Source: a virus
Virus record (IMG/VR): IMGVR_UViG_3300025818_000031
Location: 1 to 44,632 of that record
Strand: one strand, 5' to 3'
DNA: 44,632 nucleotides
Part shown: positions 5,600 to 12,239 of the stretch, piece by piece
How the letters are laid out: every line of letters starts with the position of its first letter
How positions within the stretch are numbered: position 1 is the first letter of the stretch
Notes under the pieces: model-generated
The model's input: only the letters and a program-made list of their open reading frames with translations
Told to the model about the DNA's origin: nothing
Databases searched by the model: none
Position numbers and translations under genes: made by a program

Positions 5600-7363
5600 C
5601 TACATGCTAGCTGTTTCTTGTGTTGCCGCAAGACCTCCTAGTTGGTTCTCGCGTTGCTGCAAAACCTCACGGAAAGCTTCTGTGTAATCGTCGCGTTCTT
5701 CTGACGTAAGACTCCTGTTGCCAACGCCAGCAATTTGCTTGACGGACATCATACCCTGGTCCACAGACAATTGAATTGTGAAAGTGGGCTTGTTATCAAT
5801 CATACATAACACAATGAAGTGCTTACGTTTCTTGATGTCATTGGCATAGTGGGATGCAGAGCCCACGCAATTACGTACGGCTTGACCCCACATGGATAGT
5901 TGATGTGTGTCAACAGGCTGGAAGAATGTCCACACTTTATCAAGACGTGTGACTTTGATGGGTTCAGGGAATAGATCTTGACGTAGAGACTCCTTTGGAT
6001 TCTCAATTTTCCATGCTTCAGTTTGTACATAGTCATGGAACTCAGTCAGACGCCAACGCTTCGGTGGCTCCAACGTCTTGCCTGCCTCCAGAATCTTGAG
6101 CATCATGGAGAATGTATCATTGAGTTCACCAAAGCGTTGACGCTGGTAACCAACATCACTATCAACCCAGCGACCATTGTATTCAGTAAGTTGTCTATCC
6201 AAGTACTTACGCATGATTGTAAACAGCGATGCAATGGGCATGTGTTCACGCAGCCAGTTGTGTAAAGACATATCTTGTGTAAATGTGCTGCGTACGCGCA
6301 CTTCAGTTAATCGAAGATACTTAAGCTCCTTAAAGTAAGTCTGATAGTAATCGATAGGACAGTCTGGCCAGATGTTATTGATCCATTCAATTGAGTTAAT
6401 GATCTGAACAAAGGCTGCAAAGCCTTGGCTAATGGGTTGCTGTTGTTTGTTATTAGGATCATTGTATGCATCAACACTACGGTTCAACTCTGCTTGCAAT
6501 AATTTCTTGATGGCAGGCTTAGTAACAATGTGCTGGATTCTTGTGACAACGGAGTATGTCATTGAGCTATAGCCATGTTCTTCTTTGAATGCAAGTGAAG
6601 CAGCAATAAAGTTATCAACAGTTAAGCCTTGACTTTCATCAAGATGTTTCGACATCATTGATGGGATGTTTGTTGCATCAAAGATATTCTTGCAGCGTAT
6701 ACGATCAAACAATCCACGTGAATCCTCCCATGTTGGGAGATCTTCCCTCAGGCTGTTATCAAATTCATTGACAACAGTATCACGAATTATATAACCCTTC
6801 TGGCAATAAAGGTTACCTGCTCGCCATGGATAACTACGCCAGCTATCGTAATCTTTCCCACGGATATCTTCTATGGTTGCTGTCTTTGTATAGACAAATA
6901 GTTGTGAGCCACGACCAATGTCATGGACTACGCAATCATCTTTGCTACGCCATATCCAAGTTGGCGCAACCTTCTGAGTAGTTGATGTGTTCTTGAATGC
7001 ATATGCATGGCCATACACATACTGATCCTTCTCTTGTTTAGAAGGTAGCCATGCTGCATACCACACTTGTTCATAGTGATACAAGATAGCAATGACCTTG
7101 AGCCTAGCCTGTGGTGTCGCTACATCTACAGGCGTAGTAAACACTTGGTAACGCTGTGGTGCTGGACGCTGATTGATCTGAGCAATTGCATCTTGCTGAT
7201 CAGCTTCACGCACAATGTGCGTTGGTATCAAGCAAGGGATCTTGCCAAGTGGATACGTAGGTTTCTTGGCTGCTGGTTTGTTAGCTTGCTTAGCCAACAC
7301 CTTGAGCTTTGGATCATAAGCAATCAGTTCAGTTTGCAAGTTGGACGGAAGTTGGAACTGCAT
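5600..7363 (-). CDS. PcfJ-like protein (587 aa)
   Basis: The C-terminal 100 or so residues match the PcfJ domain: MWGQAVRNCVGSASHYANDIKKRKHFIVL, then KPTFTIQLSVDQGMMSVKQIAGVGNRSL. The NCVG and GxxN elements are the family signature. PcfJ-like proteins occur on conjugative plasmids and in phages, and their activity is unknown. The first 480 residues are not recognised. They have an N-terminal basic/proline stretch, then a strand-rich segment (QVWYAAWLPSKQEKDQYVYGHAYAF). It is the largest complete leftward gene. The ATG at 7363 lies exactly 23 nt after a class 1 hairpin. Confidence 0.8.
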   Translation of the reverse strand: MQFQLPSNLQTELIAYDPKLKVLAKQANKPAAKKPTYPLGKIPCLIPTHIVREADQQDAIAQINQRPAPQRYQVFTTPVDVATPQARLKVIAILYHYEQVWYAAWLPSKQEKDQYVYGHAYAFKNTSTTQKVAPTWIWRSKDDCVVHDIGRGSQLFVYTKTATIEDIRGKDYDSWRSYPWRAGNLYCQKGYIIRDTVVNEFDNSLREDLPTWEDSRGLFDRIRCKNIFDATNIPSMMSKHLDESQGLTVDNFIAASLAFKEEHGYSSMTYSVVTRIQHIVTKPAIKKLLQAELNRSVDAYNDPNNKQQQPISQGFAAFVQIINSIEWINNIWPDCPIDYYQTYFKELKYLRLTEVRVRSTFTQDMSLHNWLREHMPIASLFTIMRKYLDRQLTEYNGRWVDSDVGYQRQRFGELNDTFSMMLKILEAGKTLEPPKRWRLTEFHDYVQTEAWKIENPKESLRQDLFPEPIKVTRLDKVWTFFQPVDTHQLSMWGQAVRNCVGSASHYANDIKKRKHFIVLCMIDNKPTFTIQLSVDQGMMSVKQIAGVGNRSLTSEERDDYTEAFREVLQQRENQLGGLAATQETASM

Positions 7364-7386
7364 TGTGTGGTGTAGGTAAGTGGAAT

Positions 7387-7407
7387 GGACAGTTTAGCGT
7401 CATGTCC
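7387..7407 (-). promoter_or_regulatory. 5'-UTR hairpin (class 1), upstream of PcfJ-like gene
   Basis: Minus-strand stem GGACA/TGTCC with 11-nt loop TGACGCTAAAC, ending 23 nt before the ATG. It differs from the 8646 copy by one loop base. ATTCCAC follows directly, as at several other copies. Confidence 0.6.
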
Positions 7408-7437
7408 AGTACGGTTGATCAAAGTTTACAACAATTA

Positions 7438-7971
7438 TTACTTGAGTTCTAGTTCTAACCACTTAACGGCATTGTAGCCAACATTGTTGTCATGCATCCA
7501 CGCGGCCACCTCGCGGATCGCGGCGCGGGCTTCGGATGCCCAGTTGGCCGCCTCCTCGTCCCGTTCCAATCCGTATTCGATGCCGCTGATAGCAAGCGCG
7601 ACCCGCTTTACCAGCGAACTATCTGGCTTGGCCGGATAGTTGTAACTTGTAAGCGTCGCTGATGGGTTGAGCGTGAGCAGGTCAGCAATCTGCTGCGCTT
7701 GTTCTGGCGTCCACTGTGGCAGATCACTAACATTTAGGACTTTTGACGCTTGGCGTTTGGCAGCTTCCAGCGCCTCAACCCGGCTCGCCAGAGCCAAGAT
7801 GTTGGCGCTGGTTTCGACAATGTGCTTGTGCGCCGCAGCCTCTAGCGCCTCGACCCTGGTGCGGAGTTCGAGGATGCAAGACTCACTGGCAATGGCGGCG
7901 AATTTCTGCACATTGGCCCATTGCCCCGGCGCCGTTGGATAGTACGACAGTGTTGCTTGGTAATCATTCAT
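7438..7971 (-). CDS. coiled-coil protein, G/C-rich, probably host-derived (177 aa)
   Basis: Contains two RVEALEAA heptad-type repeats around residues 42-75 (predicted coiled coil). A Gln/Pro linker with PQWTPEQAQQIADLL follows, then a helical C-terminal domain (EEAANWASEARAAIREVAAWM). The ATG at 7971 overlaps the upstream TPPP gene by 8 nt, the same join as at 3791/3798. DNA from about 7490 to 7940 is much richer in G/C than the neighbours, which suggests recent acquisition from a G/C-rich host such as a picocyanobacterium. Function unknown. Confidence 0.7.
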   Translation of the reverse strand: MNDYQATLSYYPTAPGQWANVQKFAAIASESCILELRTRVEALEAAAHKHIVETSANILALASRVEALEAAKRQASKVLNVSDLPQWTPEQAQQIADLLTLNPSATLTSYNYPAKPDSSLVKRVALAISGIEYGLERDEEAANWASEARAAIREVAAWMHDNNVGYNAVKWLELELK

Positions 7972-8335
7972 TAAGTTGCTCCAATGCGCGGCGAATAATG
8001 TTGACTTGATCTGTATCAAACACAATTAGTTCTTTAGCATCTTCTGGCTCTGTCTCAAGAGCTGCTAATGCTTGCACTTTCAGACTTAAAGGCCTGGGGC
8101 GCATTGCTTCAATTAAAGACTCGCCCACTGGAATAATTCTCAGATGTGATTCATTTAAAACATTGTGATCCAACCATTTTGCATCTTTTAAAAGTTGCTG
8201 GTCTGCACCCCATAGAGCTGATTGCTCTGCTATGTAGCATTCATAAAAACATGTGTCTTCGTCGTACTTGGTTTGTTCCATCCACTTGCGCACTAGATCT
8301 AACGGCGGTGGCGTGATGAAGTGTTGCCGTGTCAA
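7964..8335 (-). CDS. TPPP-family small protein, copy 2 (123 aa)
   Basis: Paralogue of the gene at 3791-4126, with the same MT.QH.ITPPP start, an ALWGADQQLL core and an IIRRALEQLNE end. This copy is A/T-richer and a little longer. The segment before the C-terminal helix differs (EPEDAKELIVFDTDQ). Its start overlaps the third member (8332-8622) by ATGA, and its end overlaps the coiled-coil gene. The tandem pair plus the distant copy suggest duplication within the phage lineage or repeated capture. Function unknown. Confidence 0.75.
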   Translation of the reverse strand: MTRQHFITPPPLDLVRKWMEQTKYDEDTCFYECYIAEQSALWGADQQLLKDAKWLDHNVLNESHLRIIPVGESLIEAMRPRPLSLKVQALAALETEPEDAKELIVFDTDQVNIIRRALEQLNE

Positions 8336-8622
8336 AGTTTTTCCTCATATTCTTTACGAAATGTAGCAAGCCATTCCATTAGATCGGCAACACGTACTAT
8401 CTGCTGGCCATCTTCTGCGCCACCTGCTACACGCCAATGAACAGGTGCCGTGTCTTTAATAGCTGATTCCAAAGCATTAGTAGCACCCCAGATAGCACCC
8501 CACATTGCAGCTTTAGTTGCAATGTACATCGGTTGTGTGTCATCTGTTTGGTTATCGTCATACCAATGTGTCATCCAATCATTGACAAGATCTAAAGGAG
8601 GTGTTGGAGAATTGATTTCCAT
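8332..8622 (-). CDS. TPPP-family small protein, copy 3 (96 aa)
   Basis: Starts MEINSPTPPLDLVNDWMTHWYDD, a divergent form of the TPPP start, and keeps an AAMWGAIWGATNALE core. The C-terminal helix has diverged (VADLMEWLATFRKEYEEKL). It is the first gene of the three-gene run 8622-7438, with ATGA overlap to copy 2. The ATG lies exactly 23 nt after a class 1 hairpin, with leader ATTTAACCCA. Confidence 0.7.
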   Translation of the reverse strand: MEINSPTPPLDLVNDWMTHWYDDNQTDDTQPMYIATKAAMWGAIWGATNALESAIKDTAPVHWRVAGGAEDGQQIVRVADLMEWLATFRKEYEEKL

Positions 8623-8645
8623 TGGGTTAAATGAGTAAGTGGAAA

Positions 8646-8666
8646 GGACAGTTTAACGTCATGTCC
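8646..8666 (-). promoter_or_regulatory. 5'-UTR hairpin (class 1), upstream of TPPP copy 3
   Basis: Minus-strand stem GGACA/TGTCC with 11-nt loop TGACGTTAAAC, 23 nt before the ATG. It is preceded by CGTCCT as at 2188. Identical geometry to the copies at 2188, 7387, 15050 and 15566. Confidence 0.6.
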
Positions 8667-8696
8667 AGGACGATGTGTTAAAGAACTAAGCTTTCT

Positions 8697-8900
8697 TTAA
8701 CGTGTACTTCTTAAGGTGTCAAGAAGTTCTTCATCGGTTTCATCACCAGGCCATGTGCCAATGCACTGGTCCAGTGTGTACGTATCGGTCGGTGTTATGA
8801 CTGGCATGCGTTTAGCAAAACCAGTTGCCAGATACACTCGACCTTTGGGACCACGCAGTACAAAGTACCAGCGCTTGAATTCAATTGAGAAACCAATCAT
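8697..8900 (-). CDS. hypothetical protein (67 aa)
   Basis: A small, probably beta-rich protein (FKRWYFVLRGPKGRVYLATGFAKRM) with an acidic C-terminus (GDETDEELLDTLRSTR). Not recognised. Its ATG overlaps the stop of the gene upstream (ATGA), so the two form a coupled pair. Confidence 0.6.
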   Translation of the reverse strand: MIGFSIEFKRWYFVLRGPKGRVYLATGFAKRMPVITPTDTYTLDQCIGTWPGDETDEELLDTLRSTR

Positions 8901-9172
8901 GAATCTAGATCGTAGTCAGAGGTGTCAACGAGTTGCCAGTGAGGATCGAGCTGATCAAGATAGCTGCAGAAGCCATCTTCGTCAAGAGGGATTTGTTCCT
9001 CTGGATCCAGCTCAATAGTTGTTGTGCACAATGCAGGAGCCCACTCTTCAGGGTCAAAGCGAGTTGCCCGATAGAGCAGGCGCATGTCGTCAACAACTGC
9101 TGTAACTGTGACATTGGATCCTTCAATGAATGTGTCTTCAATTGCAAGAACTGAACAACGTGTTGTAGTCAT
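8897..9172 (-). CDS. hypothetical acidic protein (91 aa)
   Basis: Acidic protein starting MTTTRCSVLAIEDTFIEGSNV, with a strand-rich N-terminal half and a DPEEQIPLDEDGFCSYLDQLDP segment. Not recognised. The start is supported by the leader GATTTAACTTGACACC and by tight coupling (ATGA) to the next gene. Confidence 0.6.
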   Translation of the reverse strand: MTTTRCSVLAIEDTFIEGSNVTVTAVVDDMRLLYRATRFDPEEWAPALCTTTIELDPEEQIPLDEDGFCSYLDQLDPHWQLVDTSDYDLDS

Positions 9173-9191
9173 GGTGTCAAGTTAAATCAGA

Positions 9192-9392
9192 TCAGATACC
9201 ATCAGGTTCCACATAATGGAACTGTTCACCGTTGATACGTTTGCTGATATAACACCGGTATTTCATCCAGCACTTAACAGTTCGGTACTCACCGGTAAAT
9301 TGTTCGTCGTTCATCAAATTGTTGCGTGCGCGTTGAGCCGCGCAGTTAGCAATGTTGAGACGATCGAATAATGACAGTGTGGTTTCGTACAT
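9192..9392 (-). CDS. hypothetical protein (66 aa)
   Basis: Small basic protein (MYETTLSLFDRLNIANCAAQ ... GEQFHYVEPDGI) with three cysteines. Not recognised. Its ATG lies 22 nt after the long inverted repeat at 9415-9477, which fills the entire gap to the upstream gene's stop. Confidence 0.55.
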   Translation of the reverse strand: MYETTLSLFDRLNIANCAAQRARNNLMNDEQFTGEYRTVKCWMKYRCYISKRINGEQFHYVEPDGI

Positions 9393-9414
9393 GATTGCAT
9401 TGGGTTGAGTGAGT

Positions 9415-9477
9415 AGATCTGGGGCTTACATCTACGGCGTGTCCCGGACGTAACGTTGCTTTCGAATGCCCAGATCT
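9415..9477 (-). promoter_or_regulatory. structured 5'-UTR element (class 2, long form)
   Basis: A perfect 9-bp inverted repeat, AGATCTGGG/CCCAGATCT, encloses 45 nt. The first nucleotides after the stem (CATTCG) and the last before it (GTAAG) match the shorter element at 10668-10697, which reads CTGGG-CATCCG...GTAAGT-CCCAG. The inside also carries CGTCCGGGACACG, close to the class 1 sequence. It starts right after the upstream stop codon and ends 22 nt before the next ATG. Confidence 0.5.
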
Positions 9478-9675
9478 TTAGAATAATTTAATGTTCCGTT
9501 TGCTAATGCCAGTGCCTGGAATACTAATTGATCCAAGCAATCCAGATTGACGGGCGTTAACCGTAAATTGGATAGGCCCTAGCTGAAACGATTTGGTATA
9601 GGATTTAACACCATGTTGAGTGATGTTAAATCCTGCGATTGTCTTGTCAAAATTGATTGGTGATTTGTCAGTCAT
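9478..9675 (-). CDS. DUF4236-like small protein (65 aa)
   Basis: The segment YTKSFQLGPIQFTVNARQSG followed by LGSISIPGTGISKRN resembles the DUF4236 pattern (short strands with 'LGP...N.S.SG....IPGTG.S.R'). Function unknown. Its ATG overlaps the stop of the 28-aa membrane peptide upstream (ATGA), so it is probably translated by coupling. Confidence 0.55.
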   Translation of the reverse strand: MTDKSPINFDKTIAGFNITQHGVKSYTKSFQLGPIQFTVNARQSGLLGSISIPGTGISKRNIKLF

Positions 9676-9758
9676 GATTTGTGAATGACTTCAGTAATAA
9701 CAATTGTTGAGCAAATGATTGTTGTAATAACAATCAATGCAATGGGCCATGTGATCAC
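9672..9758 (-). CDS. tiny predicted membrane peptide (28 aa)
   Basis: A GTG at 9758 overlaps the stop of the upstream gene (GTGA) and opens a 28-codon frame whose stop overlaps the next ATG (ATGA). The peptide is one hydrophobic segment, TWPIALIVITTIICSTIVITE, with polar ends. A frame that exactly bridges two genes with overlaps at both ends and encodes a membrane helix is unlikely by chance. Role unknown. Confidence 0.5.
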   Translation of the reverse strand: MITWPIALIVITTIICSTIVITEVIHKS

Positions 9759-9958
9759 GCAAGTTCCTCCGGAAGCATACGTTGCATGTCTTCATCTTCT
9801 AGATTTGTCATTACAAATTTCTGTCCATCGGGGGCCACAAAGCCACCGATGAATCCAATTCCATTTCGATCAGCTGATTCTTTCATTTGTGCAACGAGAC
9901 GCATTGCTGCTAAACGTTGCATGTCAGTTGAATCAGGAATACGGATGTTGTCAGGCAT
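9755..9958 (-). CDS. hypothetical protein (67 aa)
   Basis: Starts MPDNIRIPDSTDMQRLAAMRL, contains IGFIGGFVAPDGQKFVMTNLED, and ends with an acidic helix. Not recognised. It is first in a chain of three overlapping genes (9958-9478). Upstream is a 185-nt gap with a G/C-rich hairpin (10077-10113) and an A/T-rich stretch (10020-10070) suited to a promoter, though no convincing -35/-10 pair is visible. Confidence 0.6.
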   Translation of the reverse strand: MPDNIRIPDSTDMQRLAAMRLVAQMKESADRNGIGFIGGFVAPDGQKFVMTNLEDEDMQRMLPEELA

Positions 9959-10076
9959 GATTGAAGTGAATTAAAGGTTGGTACTCAGGTGAGTGGTTGA
10001 AGTCTATCAGGTATGTAAAGGATTACTTGGAATATTGATAAATGTAATTTATAAGGAATACTGATAGAAATAAGGG

Positions 10077-10113
10077 TGCCCCCCTGGTACTCCCTCGGGG
10101 GTCTGGGGGGTAC
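10077..10113 (-). terminator. probable terminator
   Basis: Six C pair with six G (with GT/AC extending the stem) around a loop that itself can fold (CCCTCGGGGG). On the minus strand the stem is followed by CACCCTTATTTC. It lies after the gene at 10144-10314 and before the next leftward group. Confidence 0.45.
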
Positions 10114-10143
10114 ACCCTCTACTCAGATCTGGGGTGGTGCCAC

Positions 10144-10314
10144 TCAATTACTGAGTAGCCTCACCTCATCGATCTGAGATTCGATTGGAATATCTTCTTG
10201 TCCAAGAAGATATGTCATCCAGTAATCCACAGCATCGTCAATGCATGTGCAGTCCTGGATCTGTGTCCAGCCAATGTCACCATGTGGACTAGACCATGTG
10301 ATTTCGTATGTCAT
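10144..10314 (-). CDS. hypothetical protein (56 aa)
   Basis: Starts MTYEITWSSPHGDIGWTQIQ and has a predicted strand-helix fold with IDDAVDYWMTYLLG. The N-terminus 'MTY.' followed by strands resembles the proteins at 14856-15026 and 13742 only loosely. The ATG at 10314 is chosen because it makes a 4-nt ATGA overlap with the upstream gene. Not recognised. Confidence 0.6.
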   Translation of the reverse strand: MTYEITWSSPHGDIGWTQIQDCTCIDDAVDYWMTYLLGQEDIPIESQIDEVRLLSN

Positions 10315-10637
10315 GAGTGAAGCTCCTGGTGCTGCTTCCAAGCTGCGCTGTGCATCTCGTCAGCAGTCATGGACGGCTCACCACACAGATCCTCATCTGT
10401 TGGTTCAGGCCACTCAGTTGCTTCATCAAGTAGGCACACAGCTTCCATGATTTTCTCGGTAGCATCCCATGGGAGTTGGCTGTATTTCATTGGACGTTTG
10501 TCTTCTCGCTGGCAAATGGCTTTAAGTTCATTGATGATCATGTCAATGCGCTTGTCATCGGACATTTGATATACAACTTCTGTACCATCTACACGTTGGT
10601 ACACAGTTGCTTCAAAATGAAGTTCAGTTTGTGCCAT
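10311..10637 (-). CDS. hypothetical protein (108 aa)
   Basis: Starts MAQTELHFEATVYQRVDGTEV and is mostly helical afterwards (DMIINELKAICQRED, ATEKIMEAVCLLDEA). Acidic overall. Not recognised. It is first of a coupled pair with the 56-aa gene. The leader is A/C-rich (AATCAACTTAACACAGACCC) and follows the class 2 hairpin at 10668-10697 by 30 nt. Confidence 0.6.
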   Translation of the reverse strand: MAQTELHFEATVYQRVDGTEVVYQMSDDKRIDMIINELKAICQREDKRPMKYSQLPWDATEKIMEAVCLLDEATEWPEPTDEDLCGEPSMTADEMHSAAWKQHQELHS

Positions 10638-10667
10638 GGGTCTGTGTTAAGTTGATTGTGTGTTAAA

Positions 10668-10697
10668 CCTGGGACTTACACCTTGCGGATGCCCAGG
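10668..10697 (-). promoter_or_regulatory. 5'-UTR hairpin (class 2, short form)
   Basis: Minus-strand stem CCTGGG/CCCAGG (extendable by A-T) encloses CATCCGCAAGGTGTAAGT. The CATCCGCAA part is the same as in the loop of the 15050 hairpin. It starts next to the upstream stop codon at 10700. Confidence 0.5.
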
Positions 10698-10699
10698 TA

Positions 10700-11032
10700 T
10701 TACTTGTTCTGTTGTTTGTTGCGAGCAGCATGTTCTGCTCGCTTACGTTTGAAATACACAGGACTAATCTGGTTTTCAAACTCTTCAAGTCTTGTAGTCA
10801 ATCGTTCGATTGATTCTACATACCAATCAGATTGGTTGTGAATAATGTCAGGATCATTCGTTCGTTTGATTTCAGCTAAACGCTGAGTCAAATATTGAAT
10901 ACGACCATGAAACATATTGGCGATTAGCCACCAGTCATCCTCTTCCAAGTCAAGCCATGTGACATTGTGTTTGCCTTGAGGATAATCTGGTGATGGCTGT
11001 GATTTACTTGAAGCTGATTTGGTTTTAGCCAT
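10700..11032 (-). CDS. hypothetical coiled-coil protein (110 aa)
   Basis: A lysine/serine-rich start (MAKTKSASSKSQPSPDYPQGK), then a helix with coiled-coil character (RIQYLTQRLAEIKRTNDPDIIH ... SIERLTTRLEEFENQI). It ends in a basic tail (KRKRAEHAARNKQQNK), suggestive of nucleic-acid contact. Not recognised. Leader ACCACACAACACAACACC before the ATG. A GAGGCA/TGCCTC hairpin precedes the leader. Confidence 0.6.
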   Translation of the reverse strand: MAKTKSASSKSQPSPDYPQGKHNVTWLDLEEDDWWLIANMFHGRIQYLTQRLAEIKRTNDPDIIHNQSDWYVESIERLTTRLEEFENQISPVYFKRKRAEHAARNKQQNK

Positions 11033-11104
11033 GGTGTTGTGTTGTGTGGTTGAGGCAGGTCAGTAGTTATCCGACATTGCCTCATGGAATATAACGATAT
11101 AACG

Positions 11105-11425
11105 CTATTGTTTACTTGGCGTTGAAGTATTGGCATGTATTGGCACATTCTCTGTGCCAGCCAATACTTCCTCTGGATCTTTCAAGATCCACTTGGTGTA
11201 AGGAACATTACTTCGATCCACAATAATAAGCTTCTTGTCCTCCAATGCTCTTAATGCAGTCAGATATTCTTTGATCCGACTTGATTGCATTGGCATTTTA
11301 GGGACATAACATGGTTGGTCCTTGTACTTCTTGCGGAAGTTCAAGTAATACATGTAAAGATTGCGTTGTGTAATGCTTAAACGTAAAGTACCTTGATCAC
11401 GGATCTGTTCTTTGGTTAATGGCAT
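11105..11425 (-). CDS. putative winged-helix protein (106 aa)
   Basis: Residues 20-75 read as helix, helix, then SRIKEYLTALRALEDKKLIIVDR, the 'recognition helix plus wing' pattern of small winged-helix DNA-binding proteins. The C-terminal tail is proline/threonine-rich. This is a fold impression, not a family assignment. It could act as a regulator of the leftward genes (inference). Confidence 0.5.
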   Translation of the reverse strand: MPLTKEQIRDQGTLRLSITQRNLYMYYLNFRKKYKDQPCYVPKMPMQSSRIKEYLTALRALEDKKLIIVDRSNVPYTKWILKDPEEVLAGTENVPIHANTSTPSKQ

Positions 11426-11443
11426 AGTGTGCTGGGTGCGTGC

Positions 11444-11812
11444 TCAGCAGTAGTGTGGACGGGTCTTAGGATAGCGTTCCGCTAAGGCGTTGGAGAAGCT
11501 AAGGTCGATGTTGGAGTAAGTTGTTGAATCTCCAAGAGACGGCTGGCTTTCGATTTCGTACTCTTCGAAGTACTGGATGAAGGTTTGGATCGCCTGCTTC
11601 TTGGAGAAGATACAGTGGCTTCGGACTGGGTATCCTGCTTCGTACCACCATCCACCTTCTTCAGGCCCACCGTAGTTGAGCGTGGTTTCGTGGATGGTGA
11701 TGACCGTTGGATCTTCGTGTTCGAAGTACTTGTGTGTGTTGTAGGCGTTGATTGCGTAACGGGCTTTGTAGGTGCTGGGGTAGAACTTCTTGAGTTTTGA
11801 GATGTAAGACAT
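11444..11812 (-). CDS. hypothetical protein (122 aa)
   Basis: Aromatic-rich soluble protein (MSYISKLKKFYPSTYKARYAIN ... LNYGGPEEGGWWYEAGYPV). It has a good Shine-Dalgarno site (GGAG, 8 nt before the ATG), rare among leftward genes. That site lies inside the coding sequence of the 143-aa frame that overlaps it. Of the two overlapping frames this one looks like an ordinary protein. Function unknown. Confidence 0.65.
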   Translation of the reverse strand: MSYISKLKKFYPSTYKARYAINAYNTHKYFEHEDPTVITIHETTLNYGGPEEGGWWYEAGYPVRSHCIFSKKQAIQTFIQYFEEYEIESQPSLGDSTTYSNIDLSFSNALAERYPKTRPHYC

Positions 11813-11913
11813 GATGCAAACTCCGTGATAATGATTGAAATGATGGTGATCAGGATGACGATGATGTCACCGTCCTCCCATGCTTGTTTCAGTGTGTAGT
11901 TAGCGGTAGTCAT
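11482..11913 (-). CDS. possible membrane-anchored Ser/Thr-rich protein overlapping 11444-11812 (143 aa)
   Basis: The N-terminus MTTANYTLKQAWEDGD is followed by a clear transmembrane segment (IIVILITIISIIITEFA). About 105 residues of Ser/Thr/Pro-rich sequence then run in a second frame over 331 nt of the 122-aa gene. The start overlaps the upstream gene by 14 nt, in the style of this cluster. The membrane segment looks selected. The Ser/Thr-rich part may only be the open shadow of the other gene, in which case the functional product would be the short anchor. Confidence 0.4.
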   Translation of the reverse strand: MTTANYTLKQAWEDGDIIVILITIISIIITEFASCLTSQNSRSSTPAPTKPVTQSTPTTHTSTSNTKIQRSSPSTKPRSTTVGLKKVDGGTKQDTQSEATVSSPRSRRSKPSSSTSKSTKSKASRLLEIQQLTPTSTLASPTP

Positions 11914-12097
11914 TGATTACATACCTTTCGTTGTAGTGGTCACAGGCGTTGCGTTCTGCTGAGCTGATATCTTCGATACCATCCCAGTCAGATTGATTGC
12001 TTTCACGCATGGCTTGCTCTTGTTCGTATGCAATGTCAGCCATTGCATCCAGCAAGTCAGCGTTGCGTTGTTCATCAATGAAATCAATGTCTTTCAC
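11900..12097 (-). CDS. hypothetical acidic protein (65 aa)
   Basis: Acidic helical protein (GTG start; KDIDFIDEQRNADLLDAMADI ... YVINDYR). GTG at 12097 follows CAATTCAACTC, the usual leader type, and lies 23 nt after the truncated class 1 element at 12121. It overlaps the membrane protein start by 14 nt. Not recognised. Confidence 0.6.
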   Translation of the reverse strand: MKDIDFIDEQRNADLLDAMADIAYEQEQAMRESNQSDWDGIEDISSAERNACDHYNERYVINDYR

Positions 12098-12120
12098 GAG
12101 TTGAATTGCAGTGGTGCATT

Positions 12121-12191
12121 GGACAGTTTAAGGACGCCGTAGGTGGATCCAAAGGAATGCAAAGATAACTCTTTGATCCTATTGAATCCAC
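12121..12191 (-). promoter_or_regulatory. structured intergenic element with truncated class 1 motif
   Basis: The part nearest the gene reads TTAAACTGTCC preceded by CGTCC, i.e. the class 1 sequence with its first stem strand and half the loop missing, still 23 nt before the start codon. Upstream lies a long hairpin: outer stem GTGGAT/ATCCAC (12143-12148 with 12186-12191), inner stems AGGA/TCCT and CAAAG/CTTTG. A further AGTAC-ATAA-GTACT hairpin lies near 12220-12235. No gene is visible between 12098 and 12239. Confidence 0.4.
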
Positions 12192-12239
12192 ACTGCGTGT
12201 ATCCAGGTCCAGTCGTAGTACTTATGTACTAGTGCGGTG

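Noticed and set aside
5187-5687. A 166-codon plus-strand frame
   Set aside because: It runs across the antisense of tRNA-Leu and two leftward genes, and has Cys/His-rich random-like composition.
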